From contig ML682005.1 of assembly GCA_007922195.1 (NCBI GenBank), positions 34,334,914 through 34,398,913 of the forward strand: a stretch of DNA of 64,000 nucleotides. Reading direction: 5' to 3'. The notes beneath the pieces are model-generated. The model ran no database searches and was not told the DNA's origin. It saw only the letters and a list, made by a program, of their open reading frames with translations. Shown here in pieces: positions 22,470 to 34,720 of the stretch (positions within the stretch are counted from its first letter, which is position 1; each line of letters starts with the position of its first letter). The position numbers and the translations under genes were made by a program. The DNA comes from Podocnemis expansa (Eukaryota; Chordata; Testudines; Podocnemididae).

Positions 22470-22984
22470 CAGCAGTTCCCAACCTGTAGCCCAGAGGCCA
22501 AAAGTGGCCCATGGCTCTCCTCCTGCTGACTGTAGAATGGAGCCACTACCTAAGGACCCAGTCAGACCATGTTTCTGTAGGGTGAGACAACCAGTGCAGG
22601 CTTCTTGCTGCAGCCAAAGGACATGGAAGATCAGAACTTCCCTCCTCCTGGCTGTAGCAGGGAGGATGGCAAAGGATTATCCCTGAATCTGCAGGCGTTG
22701 GGGTCCTTGCTGGAGCCAGAGGGAAAGGACCAGGAGCAGCAATCATTCATCCTCCTGGCTGCAGAAGGGAGCCATGGCCTAGGGACCCAGATGCAATGTA
22801 CAGGACTACAGCATGCATAGTTTCTCTGCTGCAGCCAGGGAGATGCCAGATCAGCTAGTAGGCTGCCTCTTCACTCAAGTCATTGCAGCTGGCTACAGTG
22901 GTGGCCTGCTGGCAAAGAATAGTGGCCTTTCAGGGTTATAATAATTATACTGTGGTCCTTGAGCCAAAAATGTTGGGAATCATG
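22470..22984. mobile_element. hAT-like non-autonomous transposon
   Basis: The left end CAGCAGTTCCCAACCTGTAG is answered by a right end TGTTGGGAATCATG (inverse CATGATTCCCAACA), the usual 'caggggttcccaacc' hAT-type terminus. The flanks are CCTTTAAGG and CCTCTAAAGG, compatible with a decayed 8-bp target duplication. The 515-bp interior is moderately GC-rich and has a recurring GCTGCAG(C/G)CAGG-like theme. I find no transposase. Confidence 0.55.
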
Positions 22985-25362
22985 CCTCTAAAGGACTGAG
23001 TTATTTTGTTTGTTACATAGATACATTTTTTTTTACTAGTCTGTGCTGAAGCACACTCTGCACTGCTTTAGCTGTTAGTGATCTCATTACCTGTTCCATG
23101 GAAGAGAGACCTTTAGTTCCCATCTGAGCAGATAAATGAAAGAAAATATGCTTTTTAAATGGCAGATTGGGAATTGTTCCTTCTCTCCTCCCTGTATTTT
23201 TTTCTTTTACATGAGTGACATTCTGCCCTCACTCTGTGCTTGCTGATCTCATGGACAGGGACAGGAATTCCCTTGTGAATTTTGGGCAGTCTATGACCCT
23301 AGATTTTTAAGTGAATTTCATGCTCATAAAAAGTGCCAGGAGGACAGCCCTACAAGTTGAAAAGATAAATCCCCTGTTTACACAAGGAACACTGTACAGC
23401 ACAAGTGGCACAATACCTTGCCAACGTGCCCTAAACCCGTGCTGAAGGGGCCACAACTTTTGGAGTAACACTCTAGTACAGGGATCTGATTCTGCACTCA
23501 CTACACTGGTGTAAATCAGGAATAAGGCCAATGAAAATAATTGCATTAACCAGTATTAAAGAGAAGAGAGCCAAGTACTTGCACTGTATTTAGTATTACT
23601 GAGACAGAATCTTAGCTAGTGTACATCTACCTAACGCCTCTCATGTTAAATTCAGCTAGATTGATTTATAGCAGCTGATGCTCTTACCTGTTAATGAATA
23701 ACAGTTTTTCCTCATGAATGACATTTTTAATTTGAGAAGTACAAAGCTTGGTATATGAAGAAATAAAAAGGGATAATTAACTCAATTTCCATAGCTCAGT
23801 TAACTTTTGGAAACCAGTGTCAGTAAGAAGTTTCATACACACCTATGGGGCTGTATAAATACTATCCAAATATAAATAGGTCCTTTCAAAATACAAATGC
23901 ATGCACAAATTTATGCTAGAGCTAGCCCAAAACCAGGACAAAATGTTTGTGAGCATTATGACACTTTATTTTAATTAAAATTCAAAATTATAGTGCAAAA
24001 CATTATCAGACAGTTGCATGTTGACATGTGTCAAACAGCTCTGGGCTATATTGATGTCATAGTGATGATTTAAGACCTTCAACCATTTTTTTTTTCAGTT
24101 ATCTTTAAAGTTGCAGATTTTTTTAAAATCACATGAAAATCTCATTAACTTTTAAATAGCCCTTTTCCCAAAACTGCTAATTTGCTGGATCAGAATTAAA
24201 ATGTAAACAAAGCAACTAACACACTCTTTTGAGCCCAACATGTCAATATATTCTTTGACTCACAAGCCAGTCCTAACTTCTTTACCAGCAGAGGCTTTTG
24301 ATTTAAAGGAATTTATATACGACCGAATCGGATGACCACAGAAGGGCTTAACTCATTGCCCAAGCACTGTTTGGCGTTTCTGAACCTCAGCTTTGCTGTG
24401 GACCCTGAAAGTTACAAGCCCTTCCCAGCTCATTAACAATGTGAGAGTATATTGAGGTAATTGGAAACATATCAAGCAGCTCTCCAGAGTTTAGTTGTGG
24501 TCTTTTTAGATATGTGCCTCCCTCCCCACTTTCCCTGTACTGAATATATACATTTTAATAGACTCCTCCAATCCTTGCTGAAGCAAAACTGCCATTGACT
24601 TCACTGGGAATTTGAGTAAGAACTGCAAGATAGTGTTCTATTTTCCATTTTACTTCAAAACTGTTATTTTTACCAAAGGATTGTCAAGCAAGAATTTAGC
24701 ACTTCGAATAGGGTTCTCTAAAGTGGAAAGAAATCATATCCTCAGAACTAGCGAACAAATTTCCTTCCAAATGTTTAAAATGAAAGAAAATGACATTTGA
24801 TTGTCAGTTGTTAATAGTTTAATTTTGAGAGCATGACTGGAGAGCACATAAAGTTCTCTTTGTTTATAAAATAGAGATGGATAGCTGGATGAGATAAAAC
24901 AAAGTGGGCCATAACGTAGTTTTACTTCAATGGTAGGGAAGTTATTCTAAGGGAGCAAATTTCATTAAATGAGCTCAGCAAGGATCCAGGGATGGCAGCT
25001 CTGGTTTAACAAATCTATTTGACTTTTCTGAGGATAATAGAGCAGAGTGACAAAGGGATTCAGTTGACATTATTTTGTTTAGACTTCTAAAGCACATTTC
25101 ACATGGCACTGCAGATAAAAGCTATTTTGAAAATGAAGTCCTTTGGGGTTACAGGAGGAATAACAAAGTGAATTGGAGAGTGGCTAGCGGAAAGAAACAA
25201 ACTTGAGCTAAAAGACAATCACTTGGTGCAGGCCATTAGGTCACATTTGTTAATTTTTATGTACACTCTGAATCTAAAGTATTTTTCTCTCTATCTAGGA
25301 AATACTGAGATTAAAACAGGATGACATGTAAACCCTCTTGAATTATGTTAGTAATTTGACTC
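22985..25362. other. Gene-free stretch, 2.4 kb
   Basis: AT-rich DNA. Short phrases near 23490-23530 (ACACTGGTGTAAATCAGGA) and 24580-24610 (CCATTGACTTCACTGGGA) resemble fragments of old palindromic amniote repeats but are too short to call. I see no exon. Confidence 0.5.
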
Positions 25363-25470
25363 TAGGCTGGAATTTTCAAAGGAGTCTAATGGAGACAGGT
25401 GGCCAATCCATTGAAATTCTATGGCTGGCAGGCATCTACCTCTTTAATCTCCTTTGAAAATCAAAGCCTT
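25363..25470. mobile_element. Palindromic MITE-like element
   Basis: The arms AGGCTGGAATTTTCAAAGGA and TCCTTTGAAAATCAAAGCCT are inverted copies of each other, and the inner parts (GGTGGCCAAT and TGGCAGGCATC) continue the imperfect hairpin. This is an old amniote palindromic repeat type, distinct from the one at 7390. Confidence 0.75.
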
Positions 25471-26455
25471 AATCCTGCTTCAGCCAGTTCTTCATGTATT
25501 TACTTCATAAGGTGCCCAGTTCTTCTGGATAGAGGAGATGTACTTGATATTCCTTTCCACTAACTTTCTGCAGCAATCTGACTCCCTTCCACAAAATACC
25601 TGCAAAACCATGTTGGGAAAGGGAACTTTTCCAAGATGTTAACAATCATAAATTTATTTGCAGTTATATATGTTTACAGATTGAAACTGGAAAGTATAAA
25701 TTTCAGCTCAAGGAAGCATCAGGTAACATGGCTGACCTAGCATGGTAAAAATTGAAGCATAGTCACAGTGGCATGTTGAATGATAAGAGGGATCAGCTGC
25801 CCTCAGTACATTCTATCCAAAACCATAGGCACACACTTGAGTAAGCTCACCTGTTGCAGGCCTGCACCACCATTTACACTCCTACTTTTAGTATAGTAGC
25901 TCAATCAAAGCTAGTGTGCATATGTGTCCTTGACCAGGAATATGGATTCAGGTTCTAGATAGACACACCTTTGAACGCTAGATGTACTGCACAGGTAAAG
26001 ACACAGTGTGATCTCAGTAAATAAAAGACAGAGCTCAAGGTGGGTAGACATGTTTTTGTCAGCATCTATACCATTTTCTTTTATTGAGTTCAGCAAGGTG
26101 ATTAGACACATACATAACTTTAATTATGTGAGTCATCCCATTGTTCCCTAATCAAGTTAGACCCGTGTTTAAGAATCTTGCTGAATTGGGTCCTAAATGC
26201 CTTTTCTTTAAGGAGGACTATGATTCAATGACATTAAGATAGCACCTCTACCATCTGTAAAGCCCAACAATTTCAGTTCAAAAGCATTTGCTTGAAAAAA
26301 TTATGGAAAATTGATGAAGTGGAATTAAAGTGGAAACTCTACATAGTCAGTCACGTATGAAATGACTGTGAAAGTTAGATTTATGGAGTTCACCAAGAAT
26401 GGAGTTCCTGAATGTCCTACCCAAGAATGCTTTGAGTAAACAACTCAGTATAAGG
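25471..26455. other. Gene-free stretch
   Basis: No supported feature. Confidence 0.45.
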
Positions 26456-26490
26456 TGGTTTGTTTGTTTGTTTGTTTTTTTTTCTTTTCA
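26456..26490. repeat. (GTTT)n simple repeat running into poly(T)
   Basis: Four to five GTTT units followed by a T-rich run. Confidence 0.9.
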
Positions 26491-26663
26491 ATACAGCATT
26501 TCTTTGAGGACTTGGCATAATTAAGTTCTCCAACAAGAAGATCAGATTTTGATCTATTAACATCACATACATTTTTTTATTAATTTACGGCTCATCCGAA
26601 GCAATTTTGCAACTGGCACACAACAGTAATCTGAAGATTAACATAATACCACCAGCAATGAGT

Positions 26664-26979
26664 TTTGTGGCATTTAAAGAATAACAAATTTATTTATTGC
26701 ATGAGCTTTCATGGGAGAAAATTCCACTTCATCGGATGCTTTGAAGATGGGGGAACTTACAGAATGGGAGGAAATAAATGCAGGGAATTGTAAGTCGTGG
26801 GATCAGAACACACTGAAACCGCAAATCAAAACCATAGTTAAGATTCCAACACTGGGGAACAGCATACAGGCGAAGATAAGGTCAAATCACCTGTTTAATA
26901 AATAAATTTGTCAGTCCTCAAGTGCCATAGGACTCCCTGTCTACCCCACGGAGCTAGACCAACACAGCTGCCCCCTGGA
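26664..26979 (+). mobile_element. Short retroposed repeat with inverted ends, copy 1
   Basis: Member of a family with five copies in this window. The left module (GTGGCATTTAAAGAATAACA, then AATTTATTTATTGCATGAGC) is followed by a hairpin, TTTCATGGGAGAAAATTCCA then CTTCATCGGATGC. After it come a body (GATGGGGGAACTTACAGAAT and onward to AAATCACCTG) and a right module, AATAAATAAATTTGTCAGTC then CTCAAGTGCCATAGGACTCC. The right module is the inverse of the left one. There is no protein-coding content. Read on the - strand the hairpin gives CCGATGA, a stem, then ATGAAAG, a hammerhead-like core. I do not know the formal family name. Confidence 0.7.
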
Positions 26980-27117
26980 ATGTAATTCCTCCACAGACTG
27001 AATGGAATGCAGAAGTATTTCAGTTTAAAATCAAAACTTCAGGAAAAATTAATTGTGCCAAAGCTAATTTCCTATTTAACAAACCTTTCTGAGTAAAGAA
27101 AACTCAACATTTTAAAG

Positions 27118-27790
27118 TTCCAGAGGGGCAGCCATGCCAGTTCAGCTCAGCAAAGCAAGGACTCCTGTGACACCCAAAGACCAACAAATTTATTTATTGC
27201 GTGAGTTTTTGTAGGAGAAACTCCCACTTTGTCAGACATGTTCTGTGTCTACACTTGCATGTGAATTTGAATGGATTGTCATCAATTCAAATTCAAATAA
27301 GTGCATGGACATGCCTGCTTTCCTCAATTTGAATTGAGGAAAGCAGAGTTCAAATTGGTCCTAACCTGCTTTTCCATCAAAGTCAGGGTCAATGCAAAGT
27401 GAGTAATTCAAACTGACATAGTGTGGCCATGTCAATTCGAATTCACTGTTAGTTTGAATTAGCCACAGCTTGATTTTTCCCTATACAATAGCACCCCCTA
27501 CTGAATTTGAACTAGCAAGTCCTGTTCAGGGACATGCCAATTCGAATCGGATTTGAATTGTTCAATTCAAATTCAGTAATTTGAATTAAAATGCTCAGTG
27601 TAGACATAGCCGTTGAGAATGGGAACTTACAGAATGGGAGGAAATAAATACAGGGAAGTGTAAGCCATGAGATCAGGTCACACTGTAACAGCAAATCAAA
27701 GCAGTTGCAAAGATTCAAACACTGGGGAACAGTATATAGAGGAAGAAGAGGTCATATCAGCTGTTGTAATAAGAGAAAAATCCAAAGTCT
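27118..27790 (+). mobile_element. Short retroposed repeat, copy 2, split by a transposon
   Basis: The left end (GTTCCAGAGGGGCAGCCATG, then GGACTCCTGTGACACCCAAAG) and hairpin module occupy 27118-27242. The body resumes at 27612 (GAGAATGGGAACTTACAGAAT) and continues to about 27790. The gap is exactly the 369-bp transposon at 27243-27611 plus its duplicated GTT. Joining the two parts gives an order colinear with copies 1 and 4, so the repeat was present before the transposon landed. Confidence 0.75.
27243..27611. mobile_element. Inverted-repeat transposon with 3-bp target duplication
   Basis: The ends CTGTGTCTACACTT and AGTGTAGACATAGCC are inverted repeats. The interior is rich in ATTTGAATT / AATTCAAAT palindromes, like the elements at 21120 and 45249. 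GTT lies on both sides (27240-27242 and 27612-27614). Removing the element plus one GTT restores the colinear sequence of the host repeat, which is direct proof of insertion and of a 3-bp duplication. A 3-bp duplication is typical of PIF/Harbinger-type elements; the class assignment is inference because no transposase is present. Confidence 0.8.
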
Positions 27791-28014
27791 AGGAGTCCTT
27801 TGGCACATGAGGACTGACAAATTTATTCATTAAACAGGTGATTTGTATTTATTTCCTCCCATTCTATAAGTTACCCCATCTTCAAATCATCTGACAAAGT
27901 GGGATTTTTTCCCACAAAAGCTCATGCTATAAATAAATTTGTTAGTCTTTTAAGTGCCACAGGGCTCCTTGTTTGTTTTACTGAACTAGAGTAACACGGC
28001 CACCACTTTGGAAC
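27791..28014 (-). mobile_element. Short retroposed repeat, copy 3
   Basis: An inverted copy lying next to copy 2. On the + strand it opens with AGGAGTCCTTTGGCACATGA and GGACTGACAAATTTATTCATT and then a shortened body. It continues with the hairpin CATCTGACAAAGTGGGATTT, TTTCCCACAAAAGCTCATGC, the module AATAAATTTGTTAGTCTTTTA and the end GTAACACGGCCACCACTTTG. Both terminal modules are present in inverse orientation. Copies 2 and 3 together make a large inverted repeat at this site. Confidence 0.7.
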
Positions 28015-28100
28015 ATAATAATATCACTGTATCTTCTCGGCAACCTATTTCAGACCAGACTTTTTTTTAACAAGTATTTTTCTATTTTCTTGCACTAAAT

Positions 28101-28312
28101 CAGGGGTTCTTGACCTTTTAGAGGCCCCACACCCCTATAGCGATACATGGTAACCCCACAAACCCACTAAAAATAAAATCATATATCATGATGTCATGTT
28201 TGAAGGATATTGGGTGCGAGTTATATGTTTAAGTTATTCTTTATTCCCACACCCCTTGGACTCCCTTCCTACATCCCTAGGGGGTGCAGGCACCATAGGT
28301 TAAGAATCCCTG
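28101..28312. mobile_element. hAT-type MITE, 212 bp, with 8-bp target duplication
   Basis: The terminal inverted repeats are CAGGGGTTCTTGACC and GGTTAAGAATCCCTG (13 of 15 complementary). The flanks are CACTAAAT (28093-28100) and CACTAAAA (28313-28320), an 8-bp target duplication with one mismatch, the hAT hallmark. There is no coding capacity, so it would have been moved by a transposase made elsewhere. Confidence 0.85.
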
Positions 28313-28320
28313 CACTAAAA

Positions 28321-31300
28321 ATTTAGAAAGAAACAAACTGTGGCTCACTTGCAGTTTTCCAGTCTGTATAAAATACAATAAGTTTTGCATTGGCATGAAG
28401 GACTTAGAATAATAGTTGTGCATTCATTTCCCAAGGCAAGAGTGGATGAAGCCATTCAGCAGAACAAATGAATTAGTGTTTGTGTGAAGATTTGCAAGAA
28501 ACCTGGTATATTCAGAGAAATTTGTAATAATGCTGCCATGAGTTAAAAAAATGGCTACAGTGGCTAAAAACAGCTGTATACAGTACTGCACCCATTCCAG
28601 AAAGCTGCTCTGGGTGAACAAATGCCTTGCAAAACCAGGGCCCTAAATCACGCAGATGTTTAAAAGCAAGCTATTCTCTGTGTTAATCTTTACAAATAAT
28701 TGCACAGTTTCACCACTGCACTCCCATTAAAGGTAACAAACGTCATATTGCTGTAACCTTTTATAACACTCAGCAGGGCATTACGTTATCAGGTTGCTGT
28801 CTTTGCTTTCTTGCTGCTACTTTTGCTCCTGTGTGGCACAATTAGAAGCACAGAATGTGAAGAGTATTTCAAAAAGTAGCAAAAATTACGAAGAACTTTT
28901 CCCTTGATCATTTCTCTGCGATTCTCTCATCTTCAGTAATAAGGCAGGAGTTTTACAATCATTTTGAGGGGTTTTCTGTGTGTATTTCAATTGCACTTTT
29001 TGGGGGAATGGGCAGAATTCAAAAGACTTCAATAAGAACAGACATGAGCCTACAGAGAGCATTTTTGAAAATTCCATGTTAAATTTCAGTCTGTCCTGTG
29101 TAATTTGTACCAATAGCAGTCCTTAAGCCTGCCAGAGAAATCAACTCGTTTGTTTCAAGCTGACTCTTTAAAATACAATGGCAATTTTAATTTATTTTCT
29201 ATATAGTATATCATTTCATTCATATTTTTCAGAAAAAATTCAATGAAATAGCATTTAATGTTGAAATGTACATTCAAAATTTTCATTTGTTTCAGTAAAA
29301 AATGTTAAAAATATTTCAACATTTCTACAAAATCTTTTGGAATTTTGATTCAGTGAATTTTTGTGATATTTCAACTTTCTATTCTGATTCAGAAATGACA
29401 CTAAATTTTGAAAAGTTAAAAGTTTTGCATTGGATGAAGTTCCATTTTACAAACAGCTTTTTCACTCTATAAAAAAGAAAAGTTTATTTTTTAATTCCTA
29501 TTTAAATTGATGATGATGGGTAATTCTGCTGAATTTTTCATAAAATAAAATTATAAAATCATGATATTGCAGAGATTAAACATGGTAAATACAATTGGCT
29601 AGACCAGCTTTAAAACTGACTTTTTCTTTTTAGGAAAAAATGTTGTACCCATTTTTTTTCCAAAATTCCAATTGAAATGTCATATTTTATATTTTTTTCA
29701 ACTAACTTTATGGCTAGCTGGAAGATGGGCAAAATTTTTTGAACATTTTTATGACACAATATTGACCACTTTTTCATAAAAATATGAAATTTCAAATGTT
29801 CATTTTTTTGACCACCTCTTGTGAAGAATTTCTGGCCACAAGACTTTTCCAAATTATAAGCATGGGAAAGAAACAGATTATAAATACCTGTTCTGAAGCC
29901 CTTCCTGTCATGAGAACTGTCGGGTGTCTTAGAAGAAAAATACAGAGTTTGTAGTTTTGTCATACTTATGAGCTACCAAAAGACCAATAATCTGCAAACA
30001 AATTCGGAGTTGCTAACTAAATTAACATTATTCAAATAAATTTTCTATTGATTTAATTTGACATAGAAAGATCAGAATCTTATATTTTTCAAAGAAATGT
30101 ATGCTGTATTTTAAAACCAATAACTAGGTATGACAGACACCATTAATGATTAATTCTTTTACCATAATTAGTAGTCATTTATTTAGTAGGTCCATTCTGG
30201 CTAGCATTCAACTAGAGACACAATTGCTACTATTTTTCCTATTTAATCTAGCATGATGGGAATCTATTTGATGCCGCCTAATACCTTTCCACCTATTGCT
30301 TATGGAAAAGTTATTTCTTCCAAATTAAAATAACTATTCATAGAAGCAAAGCCCCCAAGGTAACCACCTTATTGAATAATTACTGTGCATTGAGACTGCA
30401 TTGACATTAAGTTGGATTGGGCCCTTTTAAGCCAGTTAATAAAGTATAGTGATTAAATACTACATTTCTTTTCAATCATGTGGTGTTTGCAAGACAACCA
30501 TCACCTTGACTAAAAGGAGAAACAGACTAGATGATATCAGTATATAACCTTTGGGGTATATTTGTACAGTATAGGGTACATTAATAAAGAGGGAGAATCT
30601 ATTTTGAGGGCTTGTATGCATAGCAAATAAGCCTGGTTATATAGCAGTGAAATGATGGCTATGCATTACCGACTATAGACACCCACTAAGTGCTAAGGCT
30701 GACCACATACAACAGATTTTCTTCATCATCTGACTGAAGAGAGAGCATACCAGTATTCCTCAGTGCCAAGCAAAGATGAATCCAGCAGTGCTTAATGTTA
30801 TTCACTGCTCATTAAAAAACACAGCAATATTGACAGAATCCATATTATTGTAAACACGCACACACACACATCCTTCCATTCATGCATTAATCTACATAGC
30901 AACTGTTTTGCACTCCAGTATGTGAAAGGCTTCGTGTTCTCAGAGCAAGCTGAATGTGTTTTCAGAGCAACATAAATCTTTTGATCATTATAGCGAAGTA
31001 AGAAAATTAGACTAATAAATGTCATGGAAAAGGGCAAATGGTGAAAACTATTGAGTTCACTTCCATACTAAGTATAGCTACAGGTACATGTTAATATGCT
31101 GGAAAAATACCAAAGCTCTAATTTAATGAAATGCAGCAAAGTCATTTGTATATTAGGTGCCTAGATTGAGTGAATTTTTTCCCCTCTCCGTAATATTCAG
31201 CAGCCAGAGAATTTTGTTAACTTGATTAATGAAGACTTCTCATCATTAACAACCCTCATCACTATTACACATACAGTATTGTCAAATTATGTGGTTGGTT

Positions 31301-32090
31301 TTTGTGTCTTTTTTGAAGGGAGGGAATAATTTTATTATTAACAATAATGTAGCTAGCTATAGAAACTACAAAGCCATCTCAGGCTCCACTGTGAAGTGAT
31401 TCATAAACGCACTTGAAAGGAATTTCCTCCTTCACCACGTATAGGATTGCACCTTTCCTTCAATACACCATGGGAAATAGGGAAAGTTAGCTTCCTCAGA
31501 AGCTCCTAGAATATTAACCACTGCCGGCAGAATATTGGGTATGATGACTAATAGTCAGCTCTGGTCAGGCAACTCCCTCCCCCCAACTCTAATTACATGG
31601 CTAAAAATAGAGAAATAAATAAAATAAAATAAAATGTGCCTCCTCTGCAGAAACAACATTTATCATGAAAAACTACTTGGAGACTCACACAGCAGGTAGC
31701 CAGGTAGCTGGAGCATAAAGAAAAGAATAAAGGAGAAGAGATTGCCATAGCCATAAATATACGTGTTATCAGTAGTGACTCCACTTAAATGGATGCTATC
31801 AATTTAAAAAATCACTTCTTGTATTTTTTTTTAAATCTGATCTTGTTATCAGTTAACCATTAGATTACAATAGCTCAAAAAGATGAGAGGAAAAATACAT
31901 CTTTCCCTCCATTTTTAAAAAATGTGTGCACTTGACAGCATTTAGCATACAGAGACTTCATGCTCAGCTAGCATGGGAATACACTATATTGTAACCAGTG
32001 AGACAGCTTAGGCAAATAAAGTGGAGCAGAGTGCCCACTGCAGTGAAAGGTTCTGGCAGTGAGGAGGTAGATATAAAAGATGCTGGCAAT
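28321..32090. other. Gene-free AT-rich stretch
   Basis: No supported gene. About 29160-29830 is very AT-rich with repeated TTTTGAAATTT / ATTTCAA phrases, perhaps a decayed member of the GAGCTGG-ended family, but I cannot find both ends. The 117-residue - strand frame at 29610-29963 lies in this low-complexity DNA and has no recognisable domain. A short (CA)n run lies near 30856. Confidence 0.5.
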
Positions 32091-32142
32091 GAGGAAAGGC
32101 TCTGACAGCTTTCTGCATTTCCCACTGCTGCAGCCTTTCCTC
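32091..32142. repeat. Perfect 11-bp inverted repeat in an unclassified GC-richer patch
   Basis: GAGGAAAGGCT (32091-32101) and AGCCTTTCCTC (32132-32142) are perfect inverse copies. A second, outer pair, CAGTGAAAGG near 32041 and CTTTCACTGTGG near 32185, points to a larger palindrome of about 160 bp. It is possibly a small old DNA transposon of unknown family. Confidence 0.5.
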
Positions 32143-34720
32143 TCTGCTACACACAACAGTGAGAAATATGGATGCACCTTCTCTTTCACTGTGGCATGTA
32201 GCTACACATGTAGTGCTGTACACGCACCATACGTGCAGACACAGCCATACTCAGTTTCCCCTGTTTCTATGGGTCTTTCACACAAAACAGAAGAAATGAA
32301 AGTATCTAAAGGACTGGAGTGAATATCTGTTAAAACAGAAAAATTGCCAAGGGGATTCCAGGGAGGATGTAGTAGTGAAACTATATACACTAGATTTTTA
32401 AGCTGATGTTGTCCCCTCACAAAAACATATAGGTGGACTGAGGAGCCTGGGTTGGAGAATTCAGGAAGGGAGAATGGGACCGGAATGAGGAGCCCAAAGA
32501 ATGGGAAACAAACTGGTAAAATGAAGAAAATTGGGCTAGGATGAGGAAGCAAGACTGTTGGGTGGGAAGAAACAGGACAGGGACAAGATAAGAAATGGTC
32601 AGAAATGGGTAGAAGAGGGGAATAAAGGCCTATGACTGTAGCAAACTACACTAAAGCCAGGTCCTATGGAAAAAAAAAATAGCATGTAATCATGTAATTA
32701 TAGACCACAATGCGCAGGCACTACAGGGCCAGATTAAGACAGCACAAGCAGCTTAGTATTATTTTATTTCTAATTTCTCCATGCCTGACTTCAACTCAGT
32801 TTTCTGTGTGTTATATTTGATATTACTGCATAAGTATGAGAGTGGGGACTTTCATAGCGTAAGGGGCAGCTAAGCCAGCTCACACTGAAAATCAATGAAA
32901 GTTGAGCATCCTATTTGGAAAATCTCCCACATAAAGCAGAATCTTAATTGATCAAATATTTGTAGATTATAGCATCTTAAAGAAGAAAACCAATAGACTT
33001 TTTGTTTTTAATTTTAGAAATAATGGTGTGCAAGAAAAATACAATGGGAATAGACTGCATTATTTCTGTAATTTGGCTCAGTAAGCAGACTATTTCAGGC
33101 AAACACAAAGAGAGTCTATTCTTATGTTGATTAATAATACACTATATGTTCAGAGGCCAGGATTCTTACCCTCATACATATGTCAACTGAATAACCAAAT
33201 AAAATAATTAAAATTAGTATAGAGTTACACAGGGGTAAATTTGTGCTAAGGTGTTTTATGTTAAAAGTTAACCATATTTGTATTGTTAATACTAATTTAT
33301 ACACAGAAGGGTCTAAATTTTTCAAACTTAGACACTAAGTTTCAACCTGAATCTTCAGTTAAGTACTTAAACAAATGATCTGATTTGTAGAGACGCTAAT
33401 TGCTGCAGCTGCCATTAGCTTCATTAGTTGAAAGACAGGCAGCACAAGACCTTTCTACACCATCAAAGGCCTACATTGGCACTGCATGGTAGGACAGAAT
33501 GGCTTCGCTCCTATTACAACCATCAGTCTCCATGTTTGTCCTACACTGGATGAAGTGAAGAGCAACTCATGTAATATGCATTTGCAAGACTCTGATGATC
33601 CCAACAAACTGATGATTAGCTACTTAAATGAGGTTGGAATGAGGGTAAAGAAGTGCATAGCTGCCTGCTGGCTGTCTGCACAAGAGCAAAATTAATGTTC
33701 AAGTTATGTAGAGAGGCTGCAGCAATTTCATCAGTCCTTATGTGGAGCAGTGAATCTGCGCAGACAGTGGAGATGTCGCTGAATGGCAGTCCTGGTGCCA
33801 TGATGTTGGGGGCAGTTGATTTCATTTCCTGATCCCATGCATTGCATCTACAGTAGAATCTGGTTACTTGTGTGTTATGAGAGTGAACAGAACTTCAGGT
33901 TAATGGGGAAAACCAAACAGGAGTATCATCAACATTTGTTTCCCTCTCACATTTTCATTCATATATTTAAAGTTGGGCATTCATCTTGAGCCAGATTAGA
34001 AAATGCATTGATCTGACAACCACTATTTATGATGATAAGTAAGTGTTTTGTCACATAGACAGCTGATGATTGGTTTTTATGTGAAATAAAATTCTAGCTG
34101 AAAAGAGAAACAAGGAATCACTCATGAGTCATTAAATTCCATAACAATACATGCTTTTATAAACATCAGATTACAGAAGCCTACTACATAGTTATAATCT
34201 TATAGTTATATATATATATTTAACCAGTCTAACTCTGAAAATTAATATTTATATTAGCTCATTGTGGTATTTACTGGAAGACACTCAAGTCCACATTAAA
34301 AAATATATATTTGCCAAAGGTCTGCTCACAAAATATGCATTCAAGGCCAGAACGTACCAATATCAAAGAAGTCCAAAAGTGATCTAAATCCACTCTTGCA
34401 GTTAATGTTGCAAGCTGCCGTTGAGGCTCAGTGACATTTTTGCCAAAAGCAGCAGTTCAGGATCTGCCCCTTTGCTTCCACCACATTCTATATATTACTC
34501 CATCCAATCACAAAGACGCTATGGTCTTCTGCTTCCAAGGTAGCCTGAACTTCTTAATTAGTTGAACTCAGTCACCTAACCACCACCTTCTTCTTTTTGT
34601 CATGTCTCCTTGACTACTTGTAGCCTACTGATGTGCTTCTCCATTGTGCCTGTAATTTAACAACCAGGTGTTCCAGACATCCAGCATTTATCACTTTTCT
34701 CATCCTGAAATAATTTACAT
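32143..34720. other. Gene-free stretch
   Basis: Open frames up to 116 residues (32202-32552, - strand) show no recognisable domain. Around 33430-33850 the composition is slightly richer and could hold an unrecognised old repeat. The CAGTAGAATCTGGTTACTTG phrase near 33851 resembles mariner-type ends but has no partner that I can find. Confidence 0.45.

Noticed and set aside
29610..29963. 117-residue - strand frame
   Set aside because: Low-complexity AT-rich DNA with poly-Phe/Lys bias and no domain.
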